A DNA stretch of 64,000 bases. It comes from Blumeriella jaapii (taxonomy: Eukaryota > Ascomycota > Leotiomycetes > Helotiales > Drepanopezizaceae). How positions within the stretch are numbered: the first letter of the stretch is position 1; each line of letters starts with the position of its first letter. The stretch lies in contig VWND01000002.1 in the NCBI GenBank assembly GCA_009599575.1, positions 744,001-808,000 of the forward strand, read 5' to 3'. The notes below the pieces were generated by a model. That model was given only the letters and a program-made list of their open reading frames with translations, did not search any database and was not told the DNA's origin. A program made the position numbers and the translations under genes. Below are positions 1 to 11,717 of the stretch, one piece after another.

Positions 1-172
1 ATTTAAACATTTGTAGACGTCAGCTTTTCAAGCATCTAGAACGCCGGTGGTGAAAGATGTCTAACTTGCACGTTGAATGTGCATTTTTCCTCCGCTGATA
101 CTGTTGAAAATCCAAAACAACGCCGAATCCAACCGACGTCAACCACAAGCAAAAACCGTGCATGTGCAGAGT

Positions 173-3100
173 CTAGAAAAGACCGTCAATCTCCCCAGTC
201 TCGGTATCGACGTCCACGTTGAGGTATCCAGGGGCAGTTGGGAGACCCGGAATGGTCTGAATATCGGCTGCCAGGGCATAGCTATGAATGAGTTAGTGGA
301 TTTTGCGCAGTAGAAGCAAAGGTTTCGACTTACAGATATCCAGCTCCCGCCGCCAGCCGCACATCCCGGATCGGGACAGTGAAGCCAGTCGGAGCCCCCT
401 TCAGATCAGGATCGTGGGACAAGGAGTATTGCGTCTTGGCAATGCAAATCGGCAGGTTGCCAAACCCTTGCTTGGTGTATGTGTCGACTTTCTTCTGAGC
501 TATCTCGCTGAACTCAACCTTGTCGGCTCCGTACATCTCCTTACCAATCGCCTCGATTCGCGTCTGGACATCACCTTCAAGATTGTACAAAAGCTGGAAG
601 TTCTTCTCCTTCTCGCTTGCGGCAATGACGCCTTTCGCGATGTCAATCGCGCCCTTTCCGCCTTCGGCCCAGTGGTTGGCGGGGATAGCGTCCTCGGCAC
701 CAGCTGCGATTGCCTCCTCACGGATGACCTGGATCTCAGCTTCGGTGTCGGTCTCGAACTTGTTGATAGCGACAACCACTGGGACACCGTACTTCCTGGC
801 GTTTTGGATATGCTTCTTCAGGTTGACACATCCATTTCGAAGTATCTCGACGTTTTCTTCACGGTAGACTTTGTCGAGCGCAGCCCCCGGAGCGATCGGG
901 GGTCCGCCGCCGTGGACCTTCAGAGCTCGGACTGTAGCCACAATGACGACCACGTCAGGAACGAGCCCGGAAGATCGGCACTTGATGTTGAAGAAACGCT
1001 CTCCTCCCATGGTGAAATCGAATCCGGCTTCGGTAACGACAAATCCAGCCTTCTCGTTGTGGTCCTCACCTGCTTCGGTGCCGGCAAGTTTGAGGGCAAG
1101 CTTGTCAGCAAGAACGGAACTGGCCCCGATACTGATGTTGGCAAATGGTCCAGCATGGACGAAGACGGGAGTACCCTCCAAAGTCTGCATGAGGTTGGGC
1201 TTGATGGCATCCTTCATCAAAGCAGTAAGAGCACCGCCGGCACCAATGTCGTCGCAGGTAACTGGATCGCCAGCTCTAGAGGAACCGATGACCATTCTAC
1301 CAAGCCGCTCTCTCATATCATTGAGATCGCTGCTGAGGGCAAGAATGGCCATGCACTCACTGGCGACGGAGATGTCGAACCCCGTCTCTCGCGTCTGGCC
1401 CTTCTCGGTCGCAGCGGTCCCGACGGTGACTCCTCTCAGGTGGCGATCGTTGACATCCAGAACCCGTCTCCAGGTGATGGTGGATGGGTCGATGTCCAGT
1501 CTGGCGAAGCGGGAGATTTCCTCCTCGGTAAGCTTGTTTGGGTCGGTCTCGGTGATGCCAAGCTTCTTCAGGCGACGGAACATGATTGGCTGGAACTCGC
1601 GCTTGCCCTTCTTCGCAGGGACAAGACGCTTGAAGAGAGCAGCGTCCTTTTGGGTGTTCTCGTGGAACATCCTGGTCTCGATTGCCGCAGCCAAAAGGTT
1701 GTTGGCAGCGGTGATGGCGTGGATATCCCCCGTGAGATGCAGGTTGAACTCATCCATGGGGATGACCTGACTGTAGCCGCCTCCAGCAGCACCTCCCTTG
1801 ATTCCAAAGGTCGGGCCTTGACTAGGCTGACGAACGTTGGCGAAGGCAATGCGGTTCAAGTGGCCCCCGAGGGCCTGAGCAATGCCCATAGTGGTAGTGG
1901 ACTTGCCCTCACCGAGCGGTGTGGGGGTGATACCCGTGACAACCACGTAGCGACCATTGCGGCGATGCTCCAGACGCTTGAGAATGCTCAGGTCTACTTT
2001 CCCTTTGTACGCCCCATAGGGCTCGAGCTCGTGGCCCGCGATTCCGATTTCCTTGGCGATTCGAGTGATCTGCTTGGGTCGCTGTGCTCGGGAGATGGCA
2101 ATATCCGAGGGGACGGGAGTCTGCAGCTTCAGAGGCAGTGGCAGAATTGATCTCTGCTTCTCCCTCTCCGCCGCGTGCGCTGCCGAGTTCATGACATTCT
2201 GTAGCAACATGGCAACGGTCATGGGGCCCACCCCACCCGGGACCGGAGTGATGAACGAGGCCACCTCGGAGGCGGAAGCAAAGTCCACATCGCCCACCAG
2301 TCTTTGGCCCGACTTCTTCGTCTCGTCGGGGATGAAGTTGGTTCCCACGTCCACAACCACGGCTCCTTGCTTCAACCACTCGCCCTTGACAAAGTTTGCC
2401 TTTCCGATCGCGGCCACCAGGATGTCGGCATTTTTGATGTGCTCCTCGAGACCGACCGTTCGGGAGTGGCACACCGTGACCGTGGCATCGGCGTTCTTGA
2501 GAAGGTAGCTGACAGGGCTGCCCACAATGTCGCTCCGACCCAGGACTACGGCGTTCTTTCCCTTGAGGTCCACCCCGGCCTCCTCGAGCAGCACCATCAC
2601 CCCTTTGGGCGTGCAGGGTGTGAACAGCGGACGCCCACCTCGCTTCGCAAGCTCTCCGATGTTGTTCGCCCCGAACCCATCGACGTCTTTCTCGTCTGCT
2701 ACGGCCGACGTGATGGCATACTCCGAAATGTGCTTCGGGACTGGCAACTGGACCAGGATGCCGTGGACGGTGGTGTCGTGGTTCAGACGATGAATCTCCT
2801 CGACCAGTTCGGCCTCGGAGACGGATTCGGGGTATTGGAGCAGTTCACAGTCGATGCTCGCCTGTCTGGTGTGAGCACGCACATCACGAGCGAGGAACGG
2901 GGATTTTTCCTATACCTCCTCGGCCGCCTTCAACTTCATGCGAACATAGGTAGCTACACAGGTAAGTCTGTGTGGGATGCATGGGTTCGGAAGTAGGCAT
3001 GTACGTACTCGAATCTGATCGGTCGCCCACTGCAGAGTACGAGGATCAGCAATTGCACGCGGTTTGTCAGACTGGGGCATCACCGCGTACCTTGAATGAT

Positions 3101-3214
3101 TTTCAGCGACGGCTTGTAGCGCGGGTTGGATCGCTGCGTCGCCTCGATCTCGGCGTGGAGCCTCTCGCGGATGTTCTTCGCAATGGCATTGCCGTCGATC
3201 TTGGTGGCTGTCAT
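173..3214 (-). CDS. MIS1: C1-tetrahydrofolate synthase (trifunctional)
   Basis: Five exons (3214-3091, 3029-3009, 2953-2916, 2861-334, 281-173) join in frame to 939 residues, close to yeast ADE3/MIS1. Residues 1 to about 310 form the methylene-THF dehydrogenase/cyclohydrolase, with [27 protein letters not shown] and [10 protein letters not shown] visible. The remainder is 10-formyl-THF synthetase, with the ATP loop TPLGEGKST near residue 380. The last exon supplies the conserved ending [15 protein letters not shown]. The enzyme interconverts 5,10-methylene-, 5,10-methenyl- and 10-formyl-THF for purine, thymidylate and formyl-Met synthesis. The chosen ATG at 3214-3212 gives the cytosolic-size protein. 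Just upstream in the same frame the sequence reads LVRPFSSTTSAAA, which looks like the end of a mitochondrial presequence, but no in-frame ATG precedes it. An extra 5' exon, perhaps from the ATG at 3522, is possible. Confidence 0.95.
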
Positions 3215-4734
3215 GGCGGCGGCGGAAGTGGTGCTCGAGAAGGGCCTGACGAGCTGCGAAGTGTAGGGTGGTGATGGTGGTGATGGTGGTGGTCGTCGTA
3301 GTCGAGGGGAAAAAGAGGAAGAGGTGGAGGAGGAGGAGGGGGGGGGGTGGGGGAGAAGCTTTGAAGACTTTGACCCCGCGATTTTGATTTTCCAGCGAGA
3401 GCGAGGCCGGCACCAACGGGACGGGTGTGGATGTAGAGGGCCGCTGACCACGCCGTGCTGCAAGCGCTGCAAGTGCTGCGGCTGCGGCTGCGGCAGCTCC
3501 AGCTCCTGCCACGCGCGAACATGCCGTGTCTGTCTGACGATGCGATGCCTCTTTGGGCACACGACGGAAGAGAGGTGCTGATGGGATCGATTGGTTGGTT
3601 GGTGGGTTGGAGGGTTGGTGGTTGGTTGGTAGGTGGTTGGTTGGTAGGTGGGAGGCTGGCTTGACGGGGTTGATCGAGGTCGAACAATGGATGGGCGGGG
3701 AGAGGTGGGATGGGAGGGAGAATGGGTGATGGGAGGGATGCACCCTCAACGCGCAGAGAAGTGTATTAAATACTGATTTCTTCTTTGCCCGTCCAGCAGC
3801 CCGCGCGCCGTAGACAACTTTGTGATGCTTCGAGTGTGTGTTTGGCCCACTCCGACGCTGATTGGCTGACCCACGCACATTCTATGTATCTGTACTGTGC
3901 AGTGGGATGCAAAAAGTGTCTGCACTCGTGTCTGCCCCTCCCAGCAGCCAAGGGCGCCCATGGTACAGTACATTACTTACAGCCACGGTCGATGTCATGC
4001 AGCCACGAGAGAAATACAGATACCAAGTTGGGTGCGGTCTCATTTAGCCGCTTTTTCCACACATTTTATATACTCCACATCCTTCAGTGTGCTTCGATGC
4101 GAAACGCCTGTTGGATCGCATGTACGATTTGTCGCATGGTCTTCTGAACGTTGATCTGCTCCTCGAATGCCTGGGAGATATTTCGACATTCCTTTTCCCA
4201 CGCTTCATAATCGCGACTATGAAGGCTAAAAAGCGGTGTGCGAAATGGGAGACCGGCGTGTTTACTTTCACCAGCGGCCAGATAAAAATGACTCGACCTA
4301 GGAAGTTCACCTTGGCTATTATATCAGGCTTGAGTAAGTCTCTCTTGGCTGTGTTGAGTTTACGTGGGCTGCCTTGGCGGCTAGGGAGGGTGCAGACACT
4401 TTTTGCACCATGCGGTCCATATGTATTACGGTACTGTACTGTATGTATTACGGTACTGTATGTACATATTACGGTACTGTATGTATTACGGTATTGTATG
4501 TACATATTACGGTACTGTATGTATTACGGTATTGTTCGTATTACGGTACTGTTCGTATTACGGTACGACCCCGTCCCCGTCCCCGTCTGTGCCTGAGGCC
4601 CCCGCCCCTCCTCTCCATCGCATCACTGAACAGTGCATTTCGGTTTTTTTTTTAATTCTCGACTTCTCTTTTACCCCCCCCCCCCCCCGCCACAGGTAAT
4701 CCCATTCCATCCAGATTGTGGTCGCATCGCCAAC
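3215..4734. other. intergenic region between C1-THF synthase and eIF3i
   Basis: This is a divergent upstream region of about 1.5 kb. It holds pyrimidine/purine-rich stretches next to the C1-THF synthase start (GGTGAT and GGTTG repeats at about 3270-3360 and 3590-3660), the TATTACGGTACTG repeat block at 4421-4567, and a C15-type run just before the eIF3i start. Short open frames here are low-complexity and show no recognisable protein. Confidence 0.6.
4421..4567. repeat. degenerate tandem repeat, unit about ATTACGGTACTGTATGT
   Basis: About nine consecutive copies of ATTACGGTA(C/T)TGT with variable GTATGT/TCGT/ACAT spacers. The unit shares the GTACTGT core with the palindromic motif scattered through the window, so it may be a tandem expansion of the same sequence. 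It lies about 170 bp before the eIF3i start codon. Confidence 0.85.
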
Positions 4735-6033
4735 ATGAGGCCGATTCTTCTCCAAGGACATGTGAGCCGCACCTGCTTCCCCCCGCCGTTGGACGTCCTC
4801 TAATCTACCTACCTCCCCTCTACAGGAGCGGGCTCTGACCCAGATCAGGTACGCTGCTGAACCCGCCGCGATGAGCATGACGAGGCCGTCGCGTCTCGGC
4901 GTCTACACCCACCTCCTCGCGCCGTATTAACCGTGCCCCCCTAGGTACAACAGAGACGGCGACATCATCTTCTCGACCGCCAAGGACCAACACATCTGCG
5001 CCTGGTTCGCCCACAACGGAGAGCGTCTCGGAACCTACCACGGCCACCAAGGAGCCATCTGGACCGTGGACTGCGACCCGACCAGCACCGTCATCGCCAG
5101 CGGCGCCGCCGACAACACGGTGAGGTTGTGGGACATCAGGTCGGGAAAGTGTCTGAAGACGTGGAACTTCGATACCGCCGTCAAGAGAGTCGAGTTCAAC
5201 GAGGATGGGTCCAAACTGCTGGCCGTCACCGAGCAGCGCATGGGCTTCTTGGGCACCATCGTCGTGCTGGACATCGAGATCGATGTCGAGGCCGAACAGT
5301 CGGATGAGAAGTCCCTGGTAATCACCTGCGACGAGAGCAAGGCGACGGTGGCAGGCTGGAGCTTCCTCTCCAAGTACATCATTGCGGGCCACGAGGATGG
5401 ATCGGTGTCGCAGTACGATGCCAAGTCTGGAGAGCAACTCTTCAACACCCAGGTCCACGATGACGAGGGGGGCCAAGTGACGGACCTGCAATGGTCGCCG
5501 GATCGCACGTATTTCATCGCGTCGAAAGACAAGACCGCCAAGGTAAGTAGGCAATGAGGTGCTCCTGACCTCTCGGAAGGTGCATCCTGACTCACCCATG
5601 TGCTACAGCTCGTCAACGCATCCGACCTGGAAGTCATGAAGACCTATCCCACCGACACTCCTCTGAACAGCGCTGCCATCACCCCCAACAAGGACTTTGT
5701 GATTCTCGGCGGTGGACAAGACGCCATGAATGTCACACAAACCAGTTCGAGACAGGGGAAATTCGAAGCCAGATTCTACCACAAGATCTTTGAGGAGGAG
5801 ATTGGCAGAGTTCGTGGCCACTTTGGACCTTTGAGTGTGTCTCTCTCGCTCCCTCTTCACTTCCGATGCAACGTTTCTAATCTTTCCCAGACACGGTTGC
5901 GGCCGATCCCACCGGAAGGGGCTACGCAAGTGGAGGCGAGGATGGTTACGTTCGGGTTCATCAGTTCGACAAGGCTTACTTCGACTTCACTTTCGAGGTC
6001 GAGAGACAAGCAAAGGCTGCGGGACAGATGTGA
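4735..6033 (+). CDS. TIF34: eukaryotic translation initiation factor 3 subunit I
   Basis: Five exons (4735-4761, 4826-4848, 4945-5542, 5609-5834, 5891-6033) join to 338 residues, the usual length of eIF3i. The product starts [19 protein letters not shown], typical of the family, and is built of WD40 repeats ending in [19 protein letters not shown] and [14 protein letters not shown] blades. The C-terminal stretch [17 protein letters not shown] and [17 protein letters not shown] is strongly conserved in eIF3i. It is a scaffold subunit of the eIF3 complex, bound to eIF3b and eIF3g, and acts in 43S preinitiation complex assembly and scanning. The 9-residue first exon and 23-nt second exon are easily missed by gene finders. 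One residue appears missing from the FI(T)ASKD blade compared with homologues; this is not a frame problem. Confidence 0.96.
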
Positions 6034-6542
6034 AGGGCGCTCGGGTAATGGCTTCGTGGGAGGTTGCATTTACAGGCGTTTCGTCGGGATCATGAGTGGC
6101 ACCAAAAGGAAAAGGCTTGTAGAACTGTCATCTGCCAGGGAGGCTTTCTTCTGCGCAATGGAAATCTTCTGAAATGACTGCAGCGGCACTTCCAGTTGAG
6201 CTTTGCTCGTCTTCGGCCACTCGTGTACGGCTCGTGGGACTTTGTTTGAAGTCACTCGGCTCCTCTTCCTTCGTTTTTCCGGTTGTGGTTGGGGGTCCCG
6301 GAAAATCATTTATACGCACTCGGAATGATTACAAAGCCCGCCTGTCATCTTGCGTTGACCCCTCCATCGATATTTGGGTCAGACTGCTGGCAGCCTTCTA
6401 CTTTGGACTGTCCATTCCATGAAAGACTCTCAAACCTCTTTGAATATCTGACTTTCAATTGCACATCTCGGCACCTTGACACTGACATATCAAGACCCAT
6501 TCCTTGAACTCATTCTTCGCGGAACAGCTCCACGCCGCAACA
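6034..6542. other. intergenic region, eIF3i 3' flank and oxidoreductase promoter
   Basis: About 500 bp between two genes on the same strand. I see no coding sequence, repeat array or convincing promoter element beyond a pyrimidine-rich stretch just before the next ATG. Confidence 0.5.
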
Positions 6543-7901
6543 ATGAGCGCCAAAATGCGTGCCGTTGGTCAGTCTATCACCTCCTTCTTTGACACCTCTC
6601 ATGCCAAAAAGAAGATCTTCCCCCAAACAAGCTTACCATTTTGTTGGCCACAACTCACACATCCCAGACATCAAGGGCAAAACCGGCCCCGCCACCGCTC
6701 TGCACATCACCGAGGTCTCCAAGCCCACCGCCGGCAAGGGCGAAGCCATCGTGAAGATCAAAGCCTTCGGCCTCAACCGCATGGACCTGCTCCAGCGCGA
6801 GGGCCACTACCCGCTGCCCCCCCCAAGCCGGGCCCATTCTCGGCGTCGAGTTCAGCGGCACCGTGGAGAGCCTCGGCGAGAGCTGCAAGGACGGCTTCCA
6901 GGTCGGCGACGAGGTCTTCGGGCTCGCGTACGGAGGAGCCTACGCGGAGTTCATTGCCGTCAGCACGCACATGCTGCTGCACAAGCCGAGTCACCTGAGC
7001 TGGGAGCAGGCGGCTGGCGTGCCGGAGGTAACTCAGGCCCTATCTCATTTTCCCTCTCGGATCACGTCCCGTTTCCGCGGCAGGAGGAAGATTGGAAAGT
7101 ACGTCAGGTGCGGAAAAGGGTGTTGTTGACTTGGGGGTGACTAGACCTGGATCACCGCCACCCAAGCCATGTACCTCGTCGGCGGGTTCACGGCGGGCCA
7201 ATCCATCCTCTGGCACGCGGGCGCCTCCTCGGTCTCCATCGCCGGGATCCAGCTGTCCAAGATCGGCGGCGCCGCCGCCATCTACGTGACGGCCGGCTCG
7301 CAGGAGAAGATCGACTTCTGCGTGCGCGAGCTCGGCGCCACGGCCGGCTTCAACTACAAGACGCAGAACTGGGCGGAGGAGATCCTGAAGGCGACGGGTG
7401 GCAAGGGCGTGGATGTCGTGATTGACTTCGTGGGCCAGAGCTACTTCCAGGGCAACCTGGACGTGGCCGCCCGGGACGCGCGCATCGTGAACCTGGGCCT
7501 CATGAGCGGGACCAAGCTGCCTGCGGGCGTGGATATCGGGGCCTTCGTGAGCAAGAGGCTTCGTTTCGAGGGGAGCAGCTTGAGGAGTCGCGATCCCGAG
7601 TACCAGGGGAAGCTGAGGGATAAGCTGGAAGAGTAAGCTCCACCCCACGCACGCCTTCCCTCTTGTCCCTGTCGAAAATGGCGGACCCGTGTACACGCAC
7701 CTTCTTCTCGTCGGAGTTGGCGGGAGAGGCTCGCTAACACTGGCTAACTTGACTTGAATTGATAGGTACATGTCCAAGTTCGAGGACGGCACCTTCAAGA
7801 TCTTCATTGACAAGGTGTTTCCCTGGGAGCGGGTTGTCGAGGCCCACCAGCTCATGGAGAAGAACACTACGAAGGGAAAGATCATATGCACGATCTCGTG
7901 A
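6543..7901 (+). CDS. zinc-type NAD(P)H quinone oxidoreductase, TP53I3/PIG3-like (frame break)
   Basis: Four exons (6543-6567, 6668-7027, 7145-7632, 7766-7901) encode about 335 residues of the medium-chain dehydrogenase/reductase fold. Recognisable parts are FGLNRMDLLQREGHYP, GVEFSGTVE, GDEVFGLAYGGAYAEF, the Rossmann segment with LWHAGASSVSIAGIQLSK, and C-terminal KIFPWERVVEAHQLMEKNTTKGKI-type sequence. Family members reduce quinones with NADPH in the cytosol. The exon sum is one nucleotide over a multiple of three: a run of eight C at 6817-6824 shifts the frame, and seven C restores GHYPLPPQAGPILGVEF-type sequence. Both sides are well conserved and no other stop is present, so a base-call error is likelier than a pseudogene. 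Splice sites are canonical GT-AG. Confidence 0.88.
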
Positions 7902-8330
7902 ACAACAGGTAAACAAAGGGAGGTGGTAGGTTGTAGCGTTACATGGGCCGGTTGTAATGTCCTGTCTGTTGTAGCCTCTCCCGATCAGACTCGCTTAAGA
8001 AAGTGGCCGGGGGGGGGGGTATAACAACTGTAAACAAATCCAAAATCATCAGCCCACGCGTACACCTCTCTTCCATCTTACCCTAGAGTACTTCAATCCA
8101 GGTCAATCAGCAGGATCGATATAGAGGGAGCGTTTAAACTCACGAATTAACATACCAATCAAAACACAGCCCTCCCTACTTCCCTTCTTCCTTCCCTCCC
8201 TCCCTATCTACCTTACCTTACTTACCCTCTCCGTCTTACAGTACAGTACCCGTACCAACCATCTCTCTCCAAGCCGCGAAGAAGAAGGGACGCTCTCCAG
8301 CCCCTCGCCCTCCCGAAACTTCGCTATCGG

Positions 8331-8553
8331 GGACCCATCCACCTACCTACCTACCCACCTACCCATCCACCCACCTACCCATCCACCCATCCACCCCAAG
8401 AGAGGCGAGTACTACGGACGAAAGGAAAGGAAAGGAAAGGAAAGGAAAGGAAAGGAAAGGAAAGGAGAGGAGAGGAGAGGAGAGGAAGAGGAAAGGAGAG
8501 GAGAGGAGAGGAGAGGGAGAGGAGAGGAGAGGAGAGGAGAGGAGAGGAGAGGA
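8331..8553. repeat. CTACC/CATCC then AAAGG/GAGAG pentamer and related arrays
   Basis: CTACCTACC-like and CCATCCACC-like units run to about 8395. After about 25 bp come nine or so AAAGG pentamers (8419-8465), then GAGAG/GAGGA units to about 8553. All purines are on one strand across about 130 bp, a composition able to form triplex or other non-B DNA. Confidence 0.85.
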
Positions 8554-8640
8554 ACCCGAGATATGCCTCGCCCGTGGACATATCACATGCATGCCAAAAC
8601 CGCGGGTGCGTTTCCCGGCGCCGCTTTGCTTGCTACGTGT

Positions 8641-8935
8641 TTATGGTGGTTGGTGGTTGGTGGTTGGTGGTGGTGGTGGTGGTGGTTGGTGGTGGTGGTG
8701 GTGGTGGTGGTGGTGGGTTTGTTTCTTTGCTGTGCTGTGCTGTAGCTGTCTGTCTATCTGTGTGTGTGGGTGTGTATGTGTGTGGGTGTGTAAGTGTGTA
8801 AGTGTGTATGTATGTATGTGTGTGTGGGGGGGGGGTGTGAGTGTGGGCGTTGGGGGGGGGGAGGGGGGTGGAATGTGAATGTGAATGTGGCTAGCTACAT
8901 ACCTAGGTAGGTAGGTAGGTATGTACAGATTTATA
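8641..8935. repeat. GTG/GGTT, TG/GTGTA and TAGG simple repeats
   Basis: GGT/GTG trinucleotides (about 8641-8715) pass into TGTG and GTGTAA units (8757-8830), G-runs of nine to ten (about 8827-8860) and TAGGTAGG units (about 8903-8925). The strand is strongly G-rich. Confidence 0.8.
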
Positions 8936-9026
8936 TACACAGCGACCTACAGTTTCTAAGTTGGCTGCCGGCTGGTTGACGGAAGGAGGACGAAGGAGTT
9001 GCAATACTTATGCGGGTGGAGCTCTT

Positions 9027-9030
9027 TTTT

Positions 9031-9073
<43 letters not shown>

Positions 9074-9162
9074 TTTTTTTTTTGGGGCGTGGGGGTGGGG
9101 TCTTCTTCTTCTTCTTCTTCTTCTTTCTTCTTCTTTCTTCTTCTTCTTCTTCTTTTTTTTTT
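9027..9162. repeat. long poly-T tract followed by TTC trinucleotide array
   Basis: About 40 nearly uninterrupted T bases (9030-9070), then a second shorter T run and (TTC)n with slips to about 9155. Such tracts are prone to collapse or length error in assemblies. Confidence 0.85.
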
Positions 9163-9725
9163 GCTTGGAAGGGAGAGTCGGGGTAGAGAGAGAGATATAG
9201 TAGGTATAGGACTGTAGGTATAGGAGGTAACTGTCAGTTGGTATTAGGCTAAGCCGATAGTTAAGTAGTAGGAAAAACAGCTACCTAGACATATCGGGAC
9301 AGGACAAAGCACAAACTGGATCAAGGAGAACAAGGTTGATCAATGCATCAGATAGGGAGAGGTATCGGGCTCTTCCATCTATCCACGTGTTGCCGATGCA
9401 CGTCTGGCACATCCTCGCCAAACCATCAGCAACTGATTATTGATATTTGCATCTTGAATTCGCGTTCGTGATCTACTGTGACAATCGTCACTCATCCTCA
9501 TCCACGCCAGCTCCCGGAGAGAAACCAGCCAACACAAGACGCCCCTCCCTGTTCACGTCACCCCTTAAGGTACTGTTTCAAAGCACCGAGCATACATCAA
9601 AGCAACACCATCCATCGTCCTCCCATTACAAGTGCATCGTTCATCATCAACAACCTCCGCTCATCAAGAGGACTTTCCTCCTCGCGCAGATCCCTTCTGA
9701 TCCCAGACCGCAAAACTCAGAACGC

Positions 9726-11320
9726 CTAGTCCATGATATCCTCATCATCATCGTTAGCGTCAATCCAGTCTTGTTGCTGAAGTGCCTGCTCATCGCCTGC
9801 GCTAACCAGCTTCTGGTGTTTCCTATGCTTCAGGGCGAACTTGATGTACTCCTTCTCATGCGTGAGCATTCGATCGGTTTGCTTGATCTCCTTCGTCAGA
9901 GCGTGGATCCGTGCCGTCGTTGTCGCAAGCTCTGTTTGCATTTGTGCTTCGGTCAGAACTGGGCCGGAGGAGAGAAGAGTGAGGATCGAAGGGCCGGTTG
10001 GGGGGTCGCTCAAGGTGGCGTGCAAGTCTCCATTGCGAATCATTGCTCGCACAAGATTTTCGCCTTCTTGGGCTGATGTCAGTTTACATCCGGTCACAGC
10101 ACTCGTGGTCTGGCTGACGACTTCTGGGATCGAGATCTTGCTGTAGACCTGAGCCAAGCCACGGATCTGGAACCTCTGGAATGCGGCGAGAACTTCCCTC
10201 ACCAGTCCAACATTGCCATCGACTGCAAAAATATTTGACCCGGCTTCGACCTCAGACTTCAGTCTAGATGCGGTGCCACTCTCGAATATTTGCGCCAAAA
10301 CTTCATACGGCTTCGCAATGACATGATATGCTCTTGCGGGGCTCTGATTGGTAGATTTCGGTAAGGGCAGCAGCCGGCCCTCGAGCAAAATGCCAACGAG
10401 AACCCATTTCTTGTAGGCTTCTGTCATAATCTTGCTTGGGGTGTCCAAGGAGGGGTACGTGATTACGCTCTCCAGGCATTGCAAAGCATCGTCCCATTGA
10501 CGCAGTCCAATGTTGACCATCGCACTCCAGAGAAAGTATTCCAGAATTTCTTGATACTTGAGCTTCGTGGAGTGGAGAAAGGTAGGTGTAAGGAAAGCCG
10601 CAGGGCTGAGACTCATATCGCAGAGGTATGATGGCTTTGGATGGGTTGAAGCTCCCGGGAAATAGAGTATGAACTTGTTGAGGACCGGGACAGCGTCCAC
10701 ATAATTTCCAGAATCCAGCGCGAGCTTAACAAGGGTAATGTGATTTGAGGTGAGCATGCTACCGGAGGGGTCCATCCTTAAAAGTGCGGTTCTGATCGGT
10801 TGGACTGCAAGGCTGGGCTGTAGATTGTCAGCTGAGCTACATCTCTCAAAAAGTAGTAGTATACGAACCTGTTTGCTACTACGAGCCATGTCTGCCAGGT
10901 TCTTAATGATATAGCAGAACTCGTCTCCAAGATATCTCATTTGTCTGGGATCGAAAACATTTAGGAAATTCGTCAATTTGTCCCAAAGGATACCAAGGTC
11001 GATAACACCTGTGCCGTTGTGTTTGTGGTAGTATCCAATGTTCGTCGTCAGGATATAAGTGTACGGGACAGAATTCAGGGCCGGGTCGACAATCTGTAAT
11101 CATGGTTAGAAATCAGTCCCCTCAAATTGTCATAGCTACCTAGTCTTACATCCAGCAAGTTCGCTCCGCCCAGGGTCTTCTCTAGGAACTTGGCAGCCTT
11201 TATCTTCTTCACTGCATCGATTTGATCTCTGATAGCACTATCGAATTGTCTGTCGGAGAGAGGTATTTGCGGCGGAGGGTGTGGGGGAAAAGAAAGAATC
11301 TGGGGGAGCAGATCATCCAT
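9726..11320 (-). CDS. CSN3: COP9 signalosome complex subunit 3
   Basis: Three exons (11320-11150, 11093-10869, 10817-9726) give 495 residues. The N-terminus MDDLLPQILSFPPHPP, the central helical repeat region with KYQEILEYFLWSAMVN and QWDDALQCLESVITYP, and the C-terminal PCI-like region followed by a long helix and an acidic tail (DANDDDEDIMD) match fungal CSN3. The CSN removes NEDD8 from cullins; in filamentous fungi it controls light-dependent development and secondary metabolism. The second intron (10868-10818) is exactly 51 nt with no stop in the coding frame, so retention would insert 17 residues; standard splice signals favour removal. The gene is divergent from PRO2, 397 bp away. Confidence 0.88.
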
Positions 11321-11717
11321 ACTTGGGACAGTAGAAGGAACGCGGTTTCGTGGTTGTGATCGCGGTGCTCGAAAGCGGGCGAGAGTGGTGAAGGAAATTC
11401 TGTCCCAGCTTCTAGCGGACTGTAACTGAAAAGTGCTGTTTCGACAGAAGTTTCGCGGGAAAAGAATTGTCTGTCAGAGTGGTATTTATCAGGTCGATAG
11501 TGTCGAACAAATTGTTGTCAAGAGTGCAAGGCTGAAGGTTGGCAGCAGGGAGGCTCCACAGACCGGAGCTACGACGGCCCGCCAGCGTATTGATAGACTT
11601 ACCCTATTCACTTCTAAATTGCACCGTGTACTACTGCCAGTGGAAGTACTGTGTATAAAAACATCGAGTCACATTTTGGCCTGGGCTCTTGAACAAGAGA
11701 AACATTCACTTCAAATC
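11321..11717. promoter_or_regulatory. shared divergent promoter region of CSN3 and PRO2
   Basis: A 397-bp interval between two start codons on opposite strands, so it must carry the 5' leaders and promoters of both. The only clear element is the TATA-like sequence on the PRO2 side. Confidence 0.6.
11654..11660 (+). promoter_or_regulatory. TATA-box-like element upstream of PRO2
   Basis: TATAAAA lies 58 bp before the PRO2 ATG, in a plausible spacing for a fungal TATA promoter with a short leader. Confidence 0.4.

Larger units (their letters stand above)
7902..9725. other. low-complexity intergenic region
   Basis: A 1.8-kb convergent interval between the oxidoreductase and CSN3, dominated by consecutive blocks of different simple repeats from about 8150 to 9220 (listed separately). 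Apparent open frames are translations of those repeats. One copy of the GTACAGTACAGTAC motif lies at 8237-8250. Confidence 0.75.

Noticed and set aside
303..2150. 615-codon frame on the plus strand
   Set aside because: Antisense shadow of C1-THF synthase, whose minus-strand protein is strongly conserved.
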